DNA of 63,665 nt from Sphingomonadales bacterium (GCA_019750455.1 JAIEOM010000001.1:1-63665); one strand, 5' to 3'; counted from the first letter of the stretch, positions 27,991-38,304 are shown. The notes: generated from the sequence alone by a model not told the origin. Numbers and translations are program-made.

Positions 27991-28103
27991 GGCGCCTCAG
28001 GCGCCGGGCGGCGGACGTCCGTCCGCCTTGGCTACCTCCGGGGGCCCTGCCCCTGCGGGGCCACCCCTCCGGGCGCGCGTTCGCGCTTGCGGCGCTTCGC
28101 GCC
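27991..28103. repeat. cluster of GC-rich inverted repeats
   Basis: GGCGCC-TCA-GGCGCC (27991-28005), GGCGGACG-TC-CGTCCGCC (28010-28027), GCCCC-TGC-GGGGC (28049-28061), then further GC-rich palindromes. Confidence 0.6.
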
Positions 28104-28190
28104 GGTTCATCGCACCTTAGCCATGGAGTGATGGTATCGGTCCCGTTAGCGAGGATTTCGCACGCCGGCGGGCGTGCGGAAAACAAAGGC

Positions 28191-28517
28191 TCAAACCTTC
28201 GCCGCGCCGCTCTCATCCAGCAGCTGCTGCAATTCGCCCGCTTCGAACATCTCCATCATGATGTCGCTGCCGCCGACGAATTCGCCCTTCACGTAAAGCT
28301 GCGGGATGGTCGGCCAGTCGGAGAAGTTCTTGATGCCCTGGCGGATTTCCATGTCCTGCAACACGTCCACGCTTTCATAGGCGACCCCGCAATGATCGAG
28401 GATCGCGATCGCGCGGCTGGAAAAGCCGCATTGCGGGAACAGCGGCGTGCCCTTCATGAACAGCACCACATCATTGCTGGTGACGAGATCGGAAATGCGC
28501 GCGTTGACGTCGGACAT
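28191..28517 (-). CDS. grxD: monothiol glutaredoxin, Grx4 family
   Basis: [47 protein letters not shown]. Confidence 0.93.
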   Translation of the reverse strand: MSDVNARISDLVTSNDVVLFMKGTPLFPQCGFSSRAIAILDHCGVAYESVDVLQDMEIRQGIKNFSDWPTIPQLYVKGEFVGGSDIMMEMFEAGELQQLLDESGAAKV

Positions 28518-28557
28518 TGGTGTGAGCGCCCTTGGCAGGTGTTGACTTGAACGAAGC

Positions 28558-28791
28558 TTACTTGGGGACCACGGTGGTGACTTGCAAGGCGTGCAGCACC
28601 CCGCCCATCCGCCCGCCAAGCGCGTTGTAGACCAGCTTGTGCTGCGCCACGCGGCTGAGACCCGCAAACTGCGGCGCGGTGACGGTGGCGGCCCAGTGGT
28701 CGTCATCGCCGGCGAGGTCGGTCAGTTCCACCACCGCGCCGGGCAGGGCGGCGAGGATCGCGTCCTCGATCTCGCGCGCGGACATCGGCAT
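28558..28791 (-). CDS. BolA family protein
   Basis: [31 protein letters not shown]...[20 protein letters not shown]. Confidence 0.9.
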   Translation of the reverse strand: MPMSAREIEDAILAALPGAVVELTDLAGDDDHWAATVTAPQFAGLSRVAQHKLVYNALGGRMGGVLHALQVTTVVPK

Positions 28792-28795
28792 GGTG

Positions 28796-29119
28796 TCAGA
28801 CCTCGCCGAGCAGCTGGCGGCGTGCCTCGACGGTCATTTCCTCCAGCTTGGCGCGGATGTCGGCTTCGGTGACATCGGTCTGTGCGGCGGTCAGATCGCC
28901 GAGCAGCTTGCGCACCACGTCCTCATCGCCGGATTCCTCGAAATCGGCCTGCACCACCGCCTTCTTGTAGGCGTCGGTTTCTTCGGGGGTGAGCTTCATC
29001 ACGCCGGCGGCCCATTCGCCCAGCAGGCGGTTGCGGCGCGCGGCGATGCGGAAGGCGGTTTCGCCGTCGAGCGCGAACTTGGCTTCCTCGGCGCGTTCGC
29101 GGTCCTTGAAATCGGTCAT
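28796..29119 (-). CDS. DUF1476 protein (F1-ATPase inhibitor zeta-subunit-like)
   Basis: FKDRERAEEAKFALDGETAFRIAARRNRLLGEWAA. Confidence 0.88.
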   Translation of the reverse strand: MTDFKDRERAEEAKFALDGETAFRIAARRNRLLGEWAAGVMKLTPEETDAYKKAVVQADFEESGDEDVVRKLLGDLTAAQTDVTEADIRAKLEEMTVEARRQLLGEV

Positions 29120-29205
29120 TTGTGTGTCCCTTCGGATACGATCCAGCCGGAGCGATAGAGGCGGGCGCGCGCGGCTTCAAGGCCGAAAGCCGCGCGCGCA
29201 AGACC

Positions 29206-30204
29206 TTAATCCATCGTCACCACAAGCTTGCCGACCGCCTCGCGCGCTTCGAGCTTGGCGATGGCATCGCCGGCACGGGCGAGAGGGAAGGTTTCGCTGA
29301 CCAGCGGGTCGATCTTGCCGGCCTTCATCAGGTCGAACAGCTCGGCCACCTGTGCGCGGAACGCTTCGGGCTCGCGTGCAGTGAAGGCGCCCCAGAACAC
29401 GCCGCAGATGTCGCAGGACTTCAGCAGGGTGAGATTGAGCGGCATCTTGGCGATCCCGGCCGGGAAGCCGACCACGAGGAAGCGGCCCTCCCACGCGATG
29501 GCGCGCAGGGCCGGTTCGGAATATTGCCCGCCGACGATATCGTAGACGATGTTCGCGCCTTCCGGCCCGCAGGCCTTCTTGAAGGCGTCAGCGAGCGCCT
29601 TGGACGCATCCTTGTCCATCGCCTCGCGCGGGTAGATCACCACCTCGTCCGCGCCGGCCTGCTTCGCGACTTCGCCCTTGGCCTCGGAGGAGACGGCAGC
29701 GACGACGCGCGCGCCGAAGGCCTTGGCGAGTTCGATCGCCGAAAGCCCCACGCCGCCCGCTGCGCCGAGGATCAGCACGGTATCGCCCGCCTTGATATGC
29801 CCGCGGTCCTTGAGGCCGTGGATGGTGGTGCCATAGGTCATGAGGAGCGAGGCCGCCTTCTCGAACGGCACGCCTTCGGGCACGTGGAACATCCGGCCTG
29901 CGGGAACGATGGTCTTCTCGGCAAGGCCCCCGTTGCCGAGGCCCGCCATCACGCGGTCACCGACCTTGAAGCCTTCGACCCCTTCGCCAACCGCTTCGAC
30001 CACGCCCGAAATCTCGCCGCCGGGCGAGAAGGGGCGGGCGGGTTTGAACTGGTACATGTCGCGGATGATCAGCCCGTCGGGATAGTTGATCGCGCAGGCC
30101 TTGACCGCGACAAGTACCTCGCCCGCACCGGGGGTGGGGGTGTCGATCTCGTCAAGCGTCAGGGTTTCCGGCCCACCGACGGCGTGGGTGCGAATGGCTT
30201 TCAT
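29206..30204 (-). CDS. NADPH:quinone oxidoreductase (MDR superfamily)
   Basis: VLILGAAGGVGLSAIELAKAFGARVVA and MDR N-terminal domain. Confidence 0.9.
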   Translation of the reverse strand: MKAIRTHAVGGPETLTLDEIDTPTPGAGEVLVAVKACAINYPDGLIIRDMYQFKPARPFSPGGEISGVVEAVGEGVEGFKVGDRVMAGLGNGGLAEKTIVPAGRMFHVPEGVPFEKAASLLMTYGTTIHGLKDRGHIKAGDTVLILGAAGGVGLSAIELAKAFGARVVAAVSSEAKGEVAKQAGADEVVIYPREAMDKDASKALADAFKKACGPEGANIVYDIVGGQYSEPALRAIAWEGRFLVVGFPAGIAKMPLNLTLLKSCDICGVFWGAFTAREPEAFRAQVAELFDLMKAGKIDPLVSETFPLARAGDAIAKLEAREAVGKLVVTMD

Positions 30205-30229
30205 TGTGTCCTCTCCCGGTATGGTAATT

Positions 30230-30832
30230 CTATGCAGCCTCGGTGCCGCGCATCAGCCACGGCTGGGCGGCAGTGCGCTGCGCCTCGAACCCGCCGATCG
30301 CCTCGCCCCGCGCCATGGTCAGCCCGACCTCGTCGAGGCCGTTCAGCAGGCAGTGCTTGCGGAACGGATCGATGTCGAAGGTGAAGCGGTCCTGATAGGG
30401 GGTGGTGACGGTCTGCTGGTCGAGATCGACGCTGATCTCCAGCCCCTCGCGCGCGACCTCGAGCAGGCGGTCGACCGCCTCCTGCGGCAGCACCACGGGC
30501 AGGATGCCGTTCTTGACGGCATTGCCCGAATGGATGTCGGAAAAGCTGGGCGCGATGACCACGCGGATGCCGAGGTCGAGCATCGCCCACGCGGCGTGTT
30601 CGCGGCTCGAACCGCAGCCGTAATTGTCGCCCGCGATCAGGATCGGCGCGCCCTTGTAGGCGGGATCATCGAAGACATTGCCCGGTTCCGCCCGAAGAGC
30701 CTCGAACGCGCCCGCACCAAGCCCTTCGCGGCTGATCGTCTTGAGCCACTTGGCCGGGATGATGATGTCGGTATCGACATTCTTGAGGCCGAGCGGAATG
30801 GCGCGGCCTTCGACGCGGGTGAGGGGCTGCAT
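30230..30832 (-). CDS. leuD: 3-isopropylmalate dehydratase small subunit
   Basis: [31 protein letters not shown]...[17 protein letters not shown]. Confidence 0.95.
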   Translation of the reverse strand: MQPLTRVEGRAIPLGLKNVDTDIIIPAKWLKTISREGLGAGAFEALRAEPGNVFDDPAYKGAPILIAGDNYGCGSSREHAAWAMLDLGIRVVIAPSFSDIHSGNAVKNGILPVVLPQEAVDRLLEVAREGLEISVDLDQQTVTTPYQDRFTFDIDPFRKHCLLNGLDEVGLTMARGEAIGGFEAQRTAAQPWLMRGTEAA

Positions 30833-30854
30833 GGCGGTCCTTTGGTCAGGCGTT

Positions 30855-31031
30855 CTAGTCAGTCTCGGGCGGCTCGCCCGAGGGAATCGGGCCGGGTTGC
30901 GTCGGCTCGTTCGGCTTCTTCTTGCGCTTGCCGGCATAGAGCAGCGCGGCCGCGATGGCCGCCGATCCGATGGCACCTGCCGCGGCGAGCGCGGCGTTGC
31001 GGGCGGTGTTGTTCTTGGGCTTGTCGGTCAT
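30855..31031 (-). CDS. 58-aa small protein with one hydrophobic segment, between leuC and leuD
   Basis: Own translation: [58 protein letters not shown]; below the ORF-track cutoff. Confidence 0.65.
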   Translation of the reverse strand: MTDKPKNNTARNAALAAAGAIGSAAIAAALLYAGKRKKKPNEPTQPGPIPSGEPPETD

Positions 31032-31076
31032 GCGATTTCCATGCGCCTCGCGCAGCTCGGTTTCAAGCCGTTCTCG

Positions 31077-32546
31077 TCAAACGAGTTCGCGCACATCGGC
31101 GAGCCGCCCCGTGACGGCGGCAGCCGCGGCCATGGCGGGGGAGACGAGGTGCGTGCGCGCGCCCGGCCCCTGTCGGCCCACGAAGTTGCGGTTGCTGGTG
31201 GAGGCGCAGCGTTCGCCCGGCGGCACCTTGTCGGGGTTCATGCCGAGGCACGCCGAACAGCCCGGTTCGCGCCATTCGAAGCCCGCTTCGGTGAAGATCC
31301 GGTCGAGCCCTTCTTCCTCGGCCATCGCCTTCACCAGGCCCGAGCCGGGGACGACGATCGCCCAGCGCACATTGTCGGCCTTTCGGCGCCCTTTCAGGAT
31401 TGCGGCGGCGGCGCGCAGGTCTTCGATGCGGCTGTTGGTGCAGCTGCCGATGAAGACATTTTCGATGGGCACCTGCGTCATCGGCGTGCCGGGGACGAGG
31501 CCCATGTAGTCGAGGCTCTTCTGCGCGGCGACGCGCTTGCTCTCGTCGGCGAAATCCTCGGGGTGCGGCACGCGGCCACCGATGGGCACGACATCCTCAG
31601 GGCTGGTGCCCCAGGTGACGCTGGGTTCGACATCGGCGGCGTTGATGGTCACCGATTTGGCGAAGACCGCGCCTTCATCCGTGTGGAGCGTGCGCCAGTA
31701 GGCGACCGCCGCGTCCCACTCCGCGCCCTTGGGAGCCATCGGGCGGCCCTTGAGATAGGCGAAGGTCACATCGTCGGGCGCGATCAGCCCGGCGCGCGCG
31801 CCCGCCTCGATGCTCATGTTGCAGACGGTTAGACGTTCTTCAAGCGTCATCGCCTCGAACGCGCGCCCGCGATATTCGATGACGTAGCCCGATCCGCCCG
31901 CCGCACCGATGGTGCCGATGATGTGGAGGATCAGGTCCTTGGCGGAAACGCCCGGGCCAAGGTCCCCTTCCACCCGCACTTCCATCGGCTTCGATTGCTG
32001 GAGCAGCAGTGTCTGCGTGGCGAGCACATGCTCCACCTCGCTCGTCCCGATGCCAAAGGCCAACGCGCCCAGACCGCCGTGACAAGCCGTGTGCGAATCC
32101 CCGCAGACGATGGTGGTGCCGGGCAGTGAAAAACCCTGTTCGGGGCCGACGACATGGACGATCCCCTGCTCCTTGGCGGTGGCGGGTATGTAGCGGATGC
32201 CGAAGGCGGGGGCGTTCACTTCCAGCGCGGCAAGCTGGGCGGCGCTTTCGGGGTCGGCGATGGGTACGGGCTTGCCCGCGCTGTCGAGCCGCGCCGTGGT
32301 CGGCAGGTTGTGATCGGGCACCGCCAGCGTCAGTTCCGGACGGCGCACCGGGCGACCGGCGACCTTCAGCGCCTCGAACGCCTGCGGGCTGGTGACTTCG
32401 TGGACCAGATGGCGGTCGATATAGATCAGCGCCGTGCCATCGTCGCGCGTCTCGACGACGTGCGCATCCCAGATCTTTTCGTAAAGCGTGCGGGGGCGGC
32501 TGGCCATGTTCGGGTCCATCGTTTCGGGGGTGGGAGTACGGCCCAT
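31077..32546 (-). CDS. leuC: 3-isopropylmalate dehydratase large subunit
   Basis: [50 protein letters not shown]. Confidence 0.96.
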   Translation of the reverse strand: MGRTPTPETMDPNMASRPRTLYEKIWDAHVVETRDDGTALIYIDRHLVHEVTSPQAFEALKVAGRPVRRPELTLAVPDHNLPTTARLDSAGKPVPIADPESAAQLAALEVNAPAFGIRYIPATAKEQGIVHVVGPEQGFSLPGTTIVCGDSHTACHGGLGALAFGIGTSEVEHVLATQTLLLQQSKPMEVRVEGDLGPGVSAKDLILHIIGTIGAAGGSGYVIEYRGRAFEAMTLEERLTVCNMSIEAGARAGLIAPDDVTFAYLKGRPMAPKGAEWDAAVAYWRTLHTDEGAVFAKSVTINAADVEPSVTWGTSPEDVVPIGGRVPHPEDFADESKRVAAQKSLDYMGLVPGTPMTQVPIENVFIGSCTNSRIEDLRAAAAILKGRRKADNVRWAIVVPGSGLVKAMAEEEGLDRIFTEAGFEWREPGCSACLGMNPDKVPPGERCASTSNRNFVGRQGPGARTHLVSPAMAAAAAVTGRLADVRELV

Positions 32547-32636
32547 TAGTCACGATTGCCGAGCCGTGGCAAGATTGCGGCAATTTACCGCCAGTCGGTA
32601 ATGGAATTTGTCATAATCTTGCGCTAGTTTACATTC

Positions 32637-33053
32637 ATGTCAGCAACCGAATCTCCCGCGCGCCCGTTTTTCCACCCGATCACCGTGGCGGTGGAGGACA
32701 TCGATTTCATGGGCCACGTGAACAACGCGCGCTACCTGAACTGGGTGCAGGATGCGGTGCTGGCGCACTGGCGCGGGATCGCGCCGGCAGAGGATGTGGC
32801 GAGCAAGGCGTGGGTCGCGCTGAAGCACGAGATTACCTATCGCAAGCCCGCCTTCCTTGAAGATGCGGTGATCGCCCAGACCGTTCTGGAACGCTTCAAC
32901 GGCGCGCGCGCCTTCTATTCCACGCTGATCAAGCGCGGCGAGGAAGTGCTGGCCGAGGTGCAATCGAGCTGGTGCTGCATCGATGCCGAAACCCTGCGCC
33001 CGGCGCGCATTGGCGAGCATCTGCGCGAATTCTTCTTCCCCAAAGGCGAATAA
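32637..33053 (+). CDS. acyl-CoA thioesterase (4HBT hot-dog family)
   Basis: VEDIDFMGHVNNARYLNWVQDAVLAHW. Confidence 0.88.
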   Translation: MSATESPARPFFHPITVAVEDIDFMGHVNNARYLNWVQDAVLAHWRGIAPAEDVASKAWVALKHEITYRKPAFLEDAVIAQTVLERFNGARAFYSTLIKRGEEVLAEVQSSWCCIDAETLRPARIGEHLREFFFPKGE

Positions 33054-33258
33054 CACCGCCCACCACTGACCGCGTCCGGCCTGCCGCCCCCCCGGCAGCA
33101 TCATGCGCGCCGATGGCCTGAGTGGCGCAATTTCCGGCAAAAAAACGGTAATGGCGCGTAAAGTATCTTTCCCCCTCGCATATTCGAAAAATGCAGGATA
33201 GCTTGCCCGCCTCTCGCTCTGGAGAGGGGCGGGGAATACCTAAGGGGGTAGCCAAAAA

Positions 33259-34371
33259 ATGTCGAAAAAAGAGACTGTTGCCTTGATCGCGGCGCTGCCG
33301 TTCGTTGCTCTGGCCGCACCGGCCAGCGCGCAAGGCCAGGGGCAGAAAATCGCGGATTCCTACATCTGTGTCTTCGATGCCAGCGTGACCGCGTCGCGCG
33401 TGCCGGAACACGCCAATGCCGCCGCTCAGGAGGCCACCGGCCAGATCGGCCACACCTACACCAAGGCGCTCAAGGGCTTTTCGATCCGTGCCTCGGCGCA
33501 GGGCCTTGCCAAGATGCGCGCGAAGAACCCCAACATCGCCTATTGCGAGCAGGATCAGGTCGTCACCACCTTCCAGAAGAAGCCGGGCGGCGGTGGCACC
33601 ACCCAGCCTGCGCAGACCGTGCCGTGGGGCATCACCCGCGTGCGCGGCGGCGCGGCGGGCACCTTTGCGACCGCGTGGGTGATCGACAGCGGCGTGCAGC
33701 TCAATCACCCCGATCTGGTGGTCGATGCGGCGCGTTCGCGCAGCTTCGTTACCGACTCCTCGCCCTCTGACGCCAACGGCCACGGCACCCACGTGGCGGG
33801 CACCATCGCGGCCATCAACAACACCATCGGCGTGATCGGCGTTGCACCGGGCGCGACCGTGGTTTCGGTGCGCGTGCTCGACCGGCGCGGTTCGGGCAGC
33901 AATTCGGGGGTGATCGCGGGCGTCGACTATGTCGCGGCCAATGGTCAGCCCGGCGATGTCGCCAACATGAGCCTCGGCGGCGGGGTGAGCACCGCGCTCG
34001 ACACCGCGGTGATCAACGCGGCGGCGACCGGTGTGCGGTTCGTGCTGGCGGCGGGCAATAGCTCGACCAGCGCCACCACCTCCTCGCCCGCCCGCGCCAA
34101 CGGTCCGAATGTCTACACCGTTTCGTCCTTCGCGAACGGCGACACCTGGTCGAGCTTCTCGAACTTCGGCAACCCGCCGGTCGATTTCGCGGAGCCGGGC
34201 TCGGCGATCAATTCGACGTGGATCGGCAGCAGCTACAACACCATCTCGGGCACCTCGATGGCGGCCCCGCACCTCGCGGGCATCCTGCTTCAGGGTGCGG
34301 TCGGCAACGGCGGCACCGTGCGCAACGATCCGGACGGCAACGCCGACACCATCGGCATCGTCGGCAACTAA
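33259..34371 (+). CDS. secreted S8 family subtilisin-like serine protease with I9-type propeptide
   Basis: Catalytic triad blocks [24 protein letters not shown]; signal peptide. Confidence 0.93.
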   Translation: MSKKETVALIAALPFVALAAPASAQGQGQKIADSYICVFDASVTASRVPEHANAAAQEATGQIGHTYTKALKGFSIRASAQGLAKMRAKNPNIAYCEQDQVVTTFQKKPGGGGTTQPAQTVPWGITRVRGGAAGTFATAWVIDSGVQLNHPDLVVDAARSRSFVTDSSPSDANGHGTHVAGTIAAINNTIGVIGVAPGATVVSVRVLDRRGSGSNSGVIAGVDYVAANGQPGDVANMSLGGGVSTALDTAVINAAATGVRFVLAAGNSSTSATTSSPARANGPNVYTVSSFANGDTWSSFSNFGNPPVDFAEPGSAINSTWIGSSYNTISGTSMAAPHLAGILLQGAVGNGGTVRNDPDGNADTIGIVGN

Positions 34372-34391
34372 GCGCGAGAGCGTCAACAGGA

Positions 34392-34424
34392 AGGGCGCCC
34401 GGTCAGCAGCCGGGCGCCCTTTCC
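34392..34424. terminator. bidirectional rho-independent terminator between protease and GMC genes
   Basis: gggcgcccgg-tcagcag-ccgggcgccc with ttt. Confidence 0.7.
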
Positions 34425-34435
34425 TTTGCCCGCGA

Positions 34436-36613
34436 TCAGCCGAACACCCGCTTGCCGCGTGTCACCCGGTCGGCCATCGCCATGGTGGTCAGCTGCGCGT
34501 TCACCCGGATGCAGCTCGGCATCACGCTCGCATCGCAGACCAGCACGTTGGCGGTGCCGTGGACCCGCTGGTCGAGATCGACCACGCCCTTGGCCGGATC
34601 GGCGTTGATCGCATTGCCCCCGTGCGGATGGCTGGAAGACAGCACCACATCATCGGGCTCCCTGATCCGTTCCCTGAACAGCGCGTCGATCGCCTCGGGG
34701 CTGGTGCCCGCCGCAATCGTGTCACCCCTCAGCAATGCCGGATAGACCTCCTGCGCGCCGCCTGCGAGGTGGATCTTGGTCAGCAGCGCCAGCGCGCGGC
34801 GCAGCACCTCCAGATCCTCCTCCTCCAGCTTGAAGGTGAACTTGCCCTTTGCGATCGTGCCGCGACGGTCGGCCGGGAACAGCACCCCGGCAGAGGCGAG
34901 GCGGTTGTAATTGAGCATCCGCCCGAAGTGATCGTCAAACCAGCCCGGCACCAGCGTCGCCATGCTCATCGGCGGCTGGAAATGGCTCTCGATCAGGAAA
35001 TCACCGCGGTCGATGTAGGTCGCCATCTGGTCCTCGTCCCACGCCAGCACGGGATCGGGCATCAGCGCAGGGACGGGGCAAGCGATATTGAGCGAGACGC
35101 CCTTGCCGGTGCCCCTGATGCCGCTTTGCGCGAGGATGTTGGTCGAGGCGATGGTGCCCGCAGCGACCACCACGCCTTTCGTTACTCCGATGCGCTTGCC
35201 GCGCCCGTCGGGGAACAGCACCTGCACCGCATTCGCCACCCTGCGCCCGTCATCCGCGCGCGGCCCCCAGCCGATCTCCAGCACCTGCGCACCGGCAAGG
35301 ATCTTCGCCTTGCGCCCGCCTGCACCGGGTTGCAGCACCGCGTCATGCAGGAAGCTTTCGGGCAGGGCGCGCTTGCGGCCATAGGGGCAGCCGGTGTTGC
35401 AATAGCCGCAGGACAGGCAGCGGTTGTCTTCGTGCTTGGCCCCCCAGTTCTTGCGGAACCAGCCCGATGTGGCCCGCGCATCCATCGGGTCGGCGGAGAC
35501 CGCGCGATAGGCCTGCCACGCGCCCAGCATCCGCGTGCCGTTGTTGCGGCCCAGCCGCCGGTCGATCTCGTGGATACCGAGCCGTTCCTCGATATGGCCA
35601 TAGGCGGTATCGAGCGCCGCTTCCGCGACGGGCGCGCCAAGGCTCGCCCATGTCGCCAGCACATCGTTGGCATCGGGGTGGGTTTCCCCTTCGGCCTTCA
35701 CGCGCAGGCAGATGCCGTTGTTGATGACGGTCGATCCGCCCACCGTGCGGCCCTGGAACACGATGATGTCGCGGTCCGCCGTGGTCTGGATCGCGCCGTC
35801 CTTGTAAAGGCTGGAGGACATCCACAATTCGTGCGGGGTGATGGCGGTGCTGGGCAGATATGCCCCGGCCTCGATCACCAGCACTTCGTACCCTTGCGCG
35901 GCAAGGTTCGCCGCCGCCACCGCGCCGCCCGCGCCCGATCCGATCACCACCACCTCGACACTGGCAGGGATCGCATCCTCGGCAACGAAGACCGACGGCG
36001 GCAGATCGTTGGCGGTGTATTCCGCGATGGAAGGATCATCCGGCGTGCCCGCGCGCTGGCGGGCGAGGGGCAGGGTGAAGCCGATTGCCCGGAACACCGG
36101 ATTATCGGCGTTGGCCTGTTCCTGCGCGGCCTGATCATCGGCGGGCGAGCCCAGCCAGTGGCCATAATAGCCTGCGTAAACAATGCCGCGCAGGCGTGCC
36201 ATGTCCTGAAACAGGTTGCGGCGGCTGTTCCGCAGCTTGCGGTTGATCCGCGCGATCCGCCAGCTGCGGGGCGCGAAGTGCCAGAACGGCCCGCCCAGCA
36301 CCACCCATGCGGCCAGCGCGGAAATCCCGGTCTCGAAGGGCTTCTTGCCCTCGATATTGCCGAACATGGTCTGGAGATTGTCGACCACCGCCTGCGGCGT
36401 GATGACCATCTGCGCGGGCTCGACAAACATCGTCTCGGCAAAGCGGCGCCAGATCGCGGCGATGAACGGATTGAACGGCTTTTCCTGCAAGTGCCTGCGC
36501 CCCCCTGATGCGCCCTGGCTATCCTGACACAGGAACAAAGTCTTGTAACCCTGCGTCGATTTTCGCGCATGGCGCGGTGCGCGGCCTGCACCGCGGGGGC
36601 CGCGCAAACGCAA
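34436..36613 (-). CDS. GMC family oxidoreductase (FAD-dependent; start uncertain)
   Basis: VVVIGSGAGGAVAAANLAAQGYEVLVIEAGAY...CDASVMPSCIRVNAQLTTMAMADRV. Confidence 0.88.
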   Translation of the reverse strand: MRLRGPRGAGRAPRHARKSTQGYKTLFLCQDSQGASGGRRHLQEKPFNPFIAAIWRRFAETMFVEPAQMVITPQAVVDNLQTMFGNIEGKKPFETGISALAAWVVLGGPFWHFAPRSWRIARINRKLRNSRRNLFQDMARLRGIVYAGYYGHWLGSPADDQAAQEQANADNPVFRAIGFTLPLARQRAGTPDDPSIAEYTANDLPPSVFVAEDAIPASVEVVVIGSGAGGAVAAANLAAQGYEVLVIEAGAYLPSTAITPHELWMSSSLYKDGAIQTTADRDIIVFQGRTVGGSTVINNGICLRVKAEGETHPDANDVLATWASLGAPVAEAALDTAYGHIEERLGIHEIDRRLGRNNGTRMLGAWQAYRAVSADPMDARATSGWFRKNWGAKHEDNRCLSCGYCNTGCPYGRKRALPESFLHDAVLQPGAGGRKAKILAGAQVLEIGWGPRADDGRRVANAVQVLFPDGRGKRIGVTKGVVVAAGTIASTNILAQSGIRGTGKGVSLNIACPVPALMPDPVLAWDEDQMATYIDRGDFLIESHFQPPMSMATLVPGWFDDHFGRMLNYNRLASAGVLFPADRRGTIAKGKFTFKLEEEDLEVLRRALALLTKIHLAGGAQEVYPALLRGDTIAAGTSPEAIDALFRERIREPDDVVLSSSHPHGGNAINADPAKGVVDLDQRVHGTANVLVCDASVMPSCIRVNAQLTTMAMADRVTRGKRVFG

Positions 36614-36677
36614 TTGCCGTTTCGTCCGGCAGGTCTATACGCATCCCTATGGCCTTCGCCCCCGTATCCCTGTTCCG

Positions 36678-37475
36678 ATGAACGCGCCTTTCGCCCCTGC
36701 CGTGACCTTGCCCGACCGGAGCCTGCAACGCGTGGCCGGTCTGGGGCTGGGGCTGGCCATTGCCGGAAGCTGGCTGGCGATCCACGCCTGGGGCATGTTC
36801 GTGTTCGAACTGAGCTGGAGCAACTGGCCGCTCGCGCTGGCGGTGGCGATGGTGCAGTGCTGGCTTTCGGTCGGCGTCTTCATCGTCTGCCACGATGCGA
36901 TGCACGGCACGCTGGCGCCGGGCCTGCCCCGCGTGAACGCTGCGATCGGAACGGTGCTGCTGGCGCTCTATGCAGGCTTCGGCTGGAAGCATCTGCGCGA
37001 TGCCCACATGTCCCATCACAAGCTGGCCGGCCATGCGGGCGATCCCGATTTCGACGAGCATCATCCGGACAATTTCTGGCGCTGGTACGGCACCTTCTTC
37101 CGGCGCTATTTCGGCTGGCGTTCGATCCTGTTCGTGCACACCGTGGTCGGCATATACTGGCTGGTGCTGGATATCCCGATGGCGCAGATCGTGCTGCTCT
37201 ACGGCCAGCCGGCGCTGGCATCGTCGCTCCAGCTGTTCTACTTCGGCACCTTCCGCACGCACCGCCACATCGCGGGGAAGGCGGACGGCGGCTTTGCCGA
37301 TCATCACAACGCCCGCTCCGACGATTTCGGCACGCTGGCGAGCCTCGCCACATGCTTCCATTTCGGCTATCATCTCGAACATCACCGCCGCCCCGATGTG
37401 CCGTGGTGGGCGCTCCCGGCGGCGCGCCGGGCCGGGGTGGGCCACGTTGAACTGACCGAGAAGGTGCCCGCATGA
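36678..37475 (+). CDS. crtW: beta-carotene ketolase
   Basis: His motifs CHDAMHGT, HMSHHKLAGH, HFGYHLEHHRRPDVPWW. Confidence 0.92.
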   Translation: MNAPFAPAVTLPDRSLQRVAGLGLGLAIAGSWLAIHAWGMFVFELSWSNWPLALAVAMVQCWLSVGVFIVCHDAMHGTLAPGLPRVNAAIGTVLLALYAGFGWKHLRDAHMSHHKLAGHAGDPDFDEHHPDNFWRWYGTFFRRYFGWRSILFVHTVVGIYWLVLDIPMAQIVLLYGQPALASSLQLFYFGTFRTHRHIAGKADGGFADHHNARSDDFGTLASLATCFHFGYHLEHHRRPDVPWWALPAARRAGVGHVELTEKVPA

Positions 37476-38011
37476 GCTGGCTCGAGATATTTCTGACCGT
37501 CATGTCCTCGCTGATCGGGATGGAACTGTTCGCGTGGTATGCGCACAAGTACATCATGCACGGCTGGGGCTGGGGCTGGCACCGCGACCACCACGAACCG
37601 CATGACAACATGCTGGAGAAGAACGATCTGTTCGCGGTCGTCTTCGGCACGATCAACGCCGCGATGTATATCTACGGCTCGCTCTACTGGGACTGGCTGT
37701 GGTGGTTTGCGGTCGGGATCACGCTCTACGGGGTGATCTACACGTTGGTCCATGACGGGCTGGTGCACCAGCGCTACTGGAAGTGGGTGCCGCGCAAAGG
37801 CTACGCCAAGCGGCTGGTGCAGGCGCACAAGCTGCACCACGCGACAATCGGGAAAGAGGGCGGCGTGAGCTTCGGCTTCGTCTTCGCGCGCGATCCGGCG
37901 AAGCTGAAGGCGGAACTGAAAGCGCAGAAGGAAGCGGGCCTTGCCGTGGTGCGCGACAGCGCGGGCGCGGGCGGTGACGAGGCTTTCGAGGTGGTGGGCC
38001 GCAATCTCTAG
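37472..38011 (+). CDS. crtZ: beta-carotene hydroxylase
   Basis: YAHKYIMHGWGWGWHRDHHEPHD and VHDGLVHQRY; ATGA overlap with crtW. Confidence 0.93.
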   Translation: MSWLEIFLTVMSSLIGMELFAWYAHKYIMHGWGWGWHRDHHEPHDNMLEKNDLFAVVFGTINAAMYIYGSLYWDWLWWFAVGITLYGVIYTLVHDGLVHQRYWKWVPRKGYAKRLVQAHKLHHATIGKEGGVSFGFVFARDPAKLKAELKAQKEAGLAVVRDSAGAGGDEAFEVVGRNL

Positions 38012-38032
38012 CGGCGGTCAGGGTAGGGCTTG

Positions 38033-38085
38033 CCCCCCCTTAGACCCCCTCCAGACCCCTGTTTGACCCCGTCCAGCCCCCCCCC
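38033..38085 (-). other. G-quadruplex-capable G-rich strand (four G-runs with short loops)
   Basis: Minus strand G9-CTGGAC-GGGG-TCAAACA-GGGG-TCTGGA-GGGGG-TCTAA-G7. Confidence 0.55.
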
Positions 38086-38094
38086 TTGCAGCGC

Positions 38095-38110
38095 GGTTTC
38101 ACGTGAAACA
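38095..38110. promoter_or_regulatory. parS-like ParB binding site GGTTTCACGTGAAACA
   Basis: 15/16 identity to the conserved parS TGTTTCACGTGAAACA; 14-bp core GTTTCACGTGAAAC is a perfect palindrome. Confidence 0.8.
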
Positions 38111-38121
38111 TTGCGCCCGCG

Positions 38122-38304
38122 TCAATCACGCCGCAGCCAAGCGAAGAAACCGGCGGCGGACGCGATCCATGCGGTCACCATTGCGGCAATGAAGACCATG
38201 CCGGCAGCAGCTTCCATGCCGACCATCCCGAGCGGATAGGCCGCAAGCGACGCCACGAACATGGCCGCCAGACACGCAAGGATGATCTTGCGGGTCGCCG
38301 TCAT
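38122..38304 (-). CDS. 60-aa small membrane protein
   Basis: MTATRKIILACLAAMFVASLAAYPLGMVGMEAAAGMVFIAAMVTAWIASAAGFFAWLRRD; two hydrophobic helices; overlaps the sufE stop. Confidence 0.65.
   Translation of the reverse strand: MTATRKIILACLAAMFVASLAAYPLGMVGMEAAAGMVFIAAMVTAWIASAAGFFAWLRRD

Noticed and set aside
32929-34386. 485-aa minus-strand ORF opposite the S8 protease
   Set aside because: Shadow ORF; protease triad on + strand
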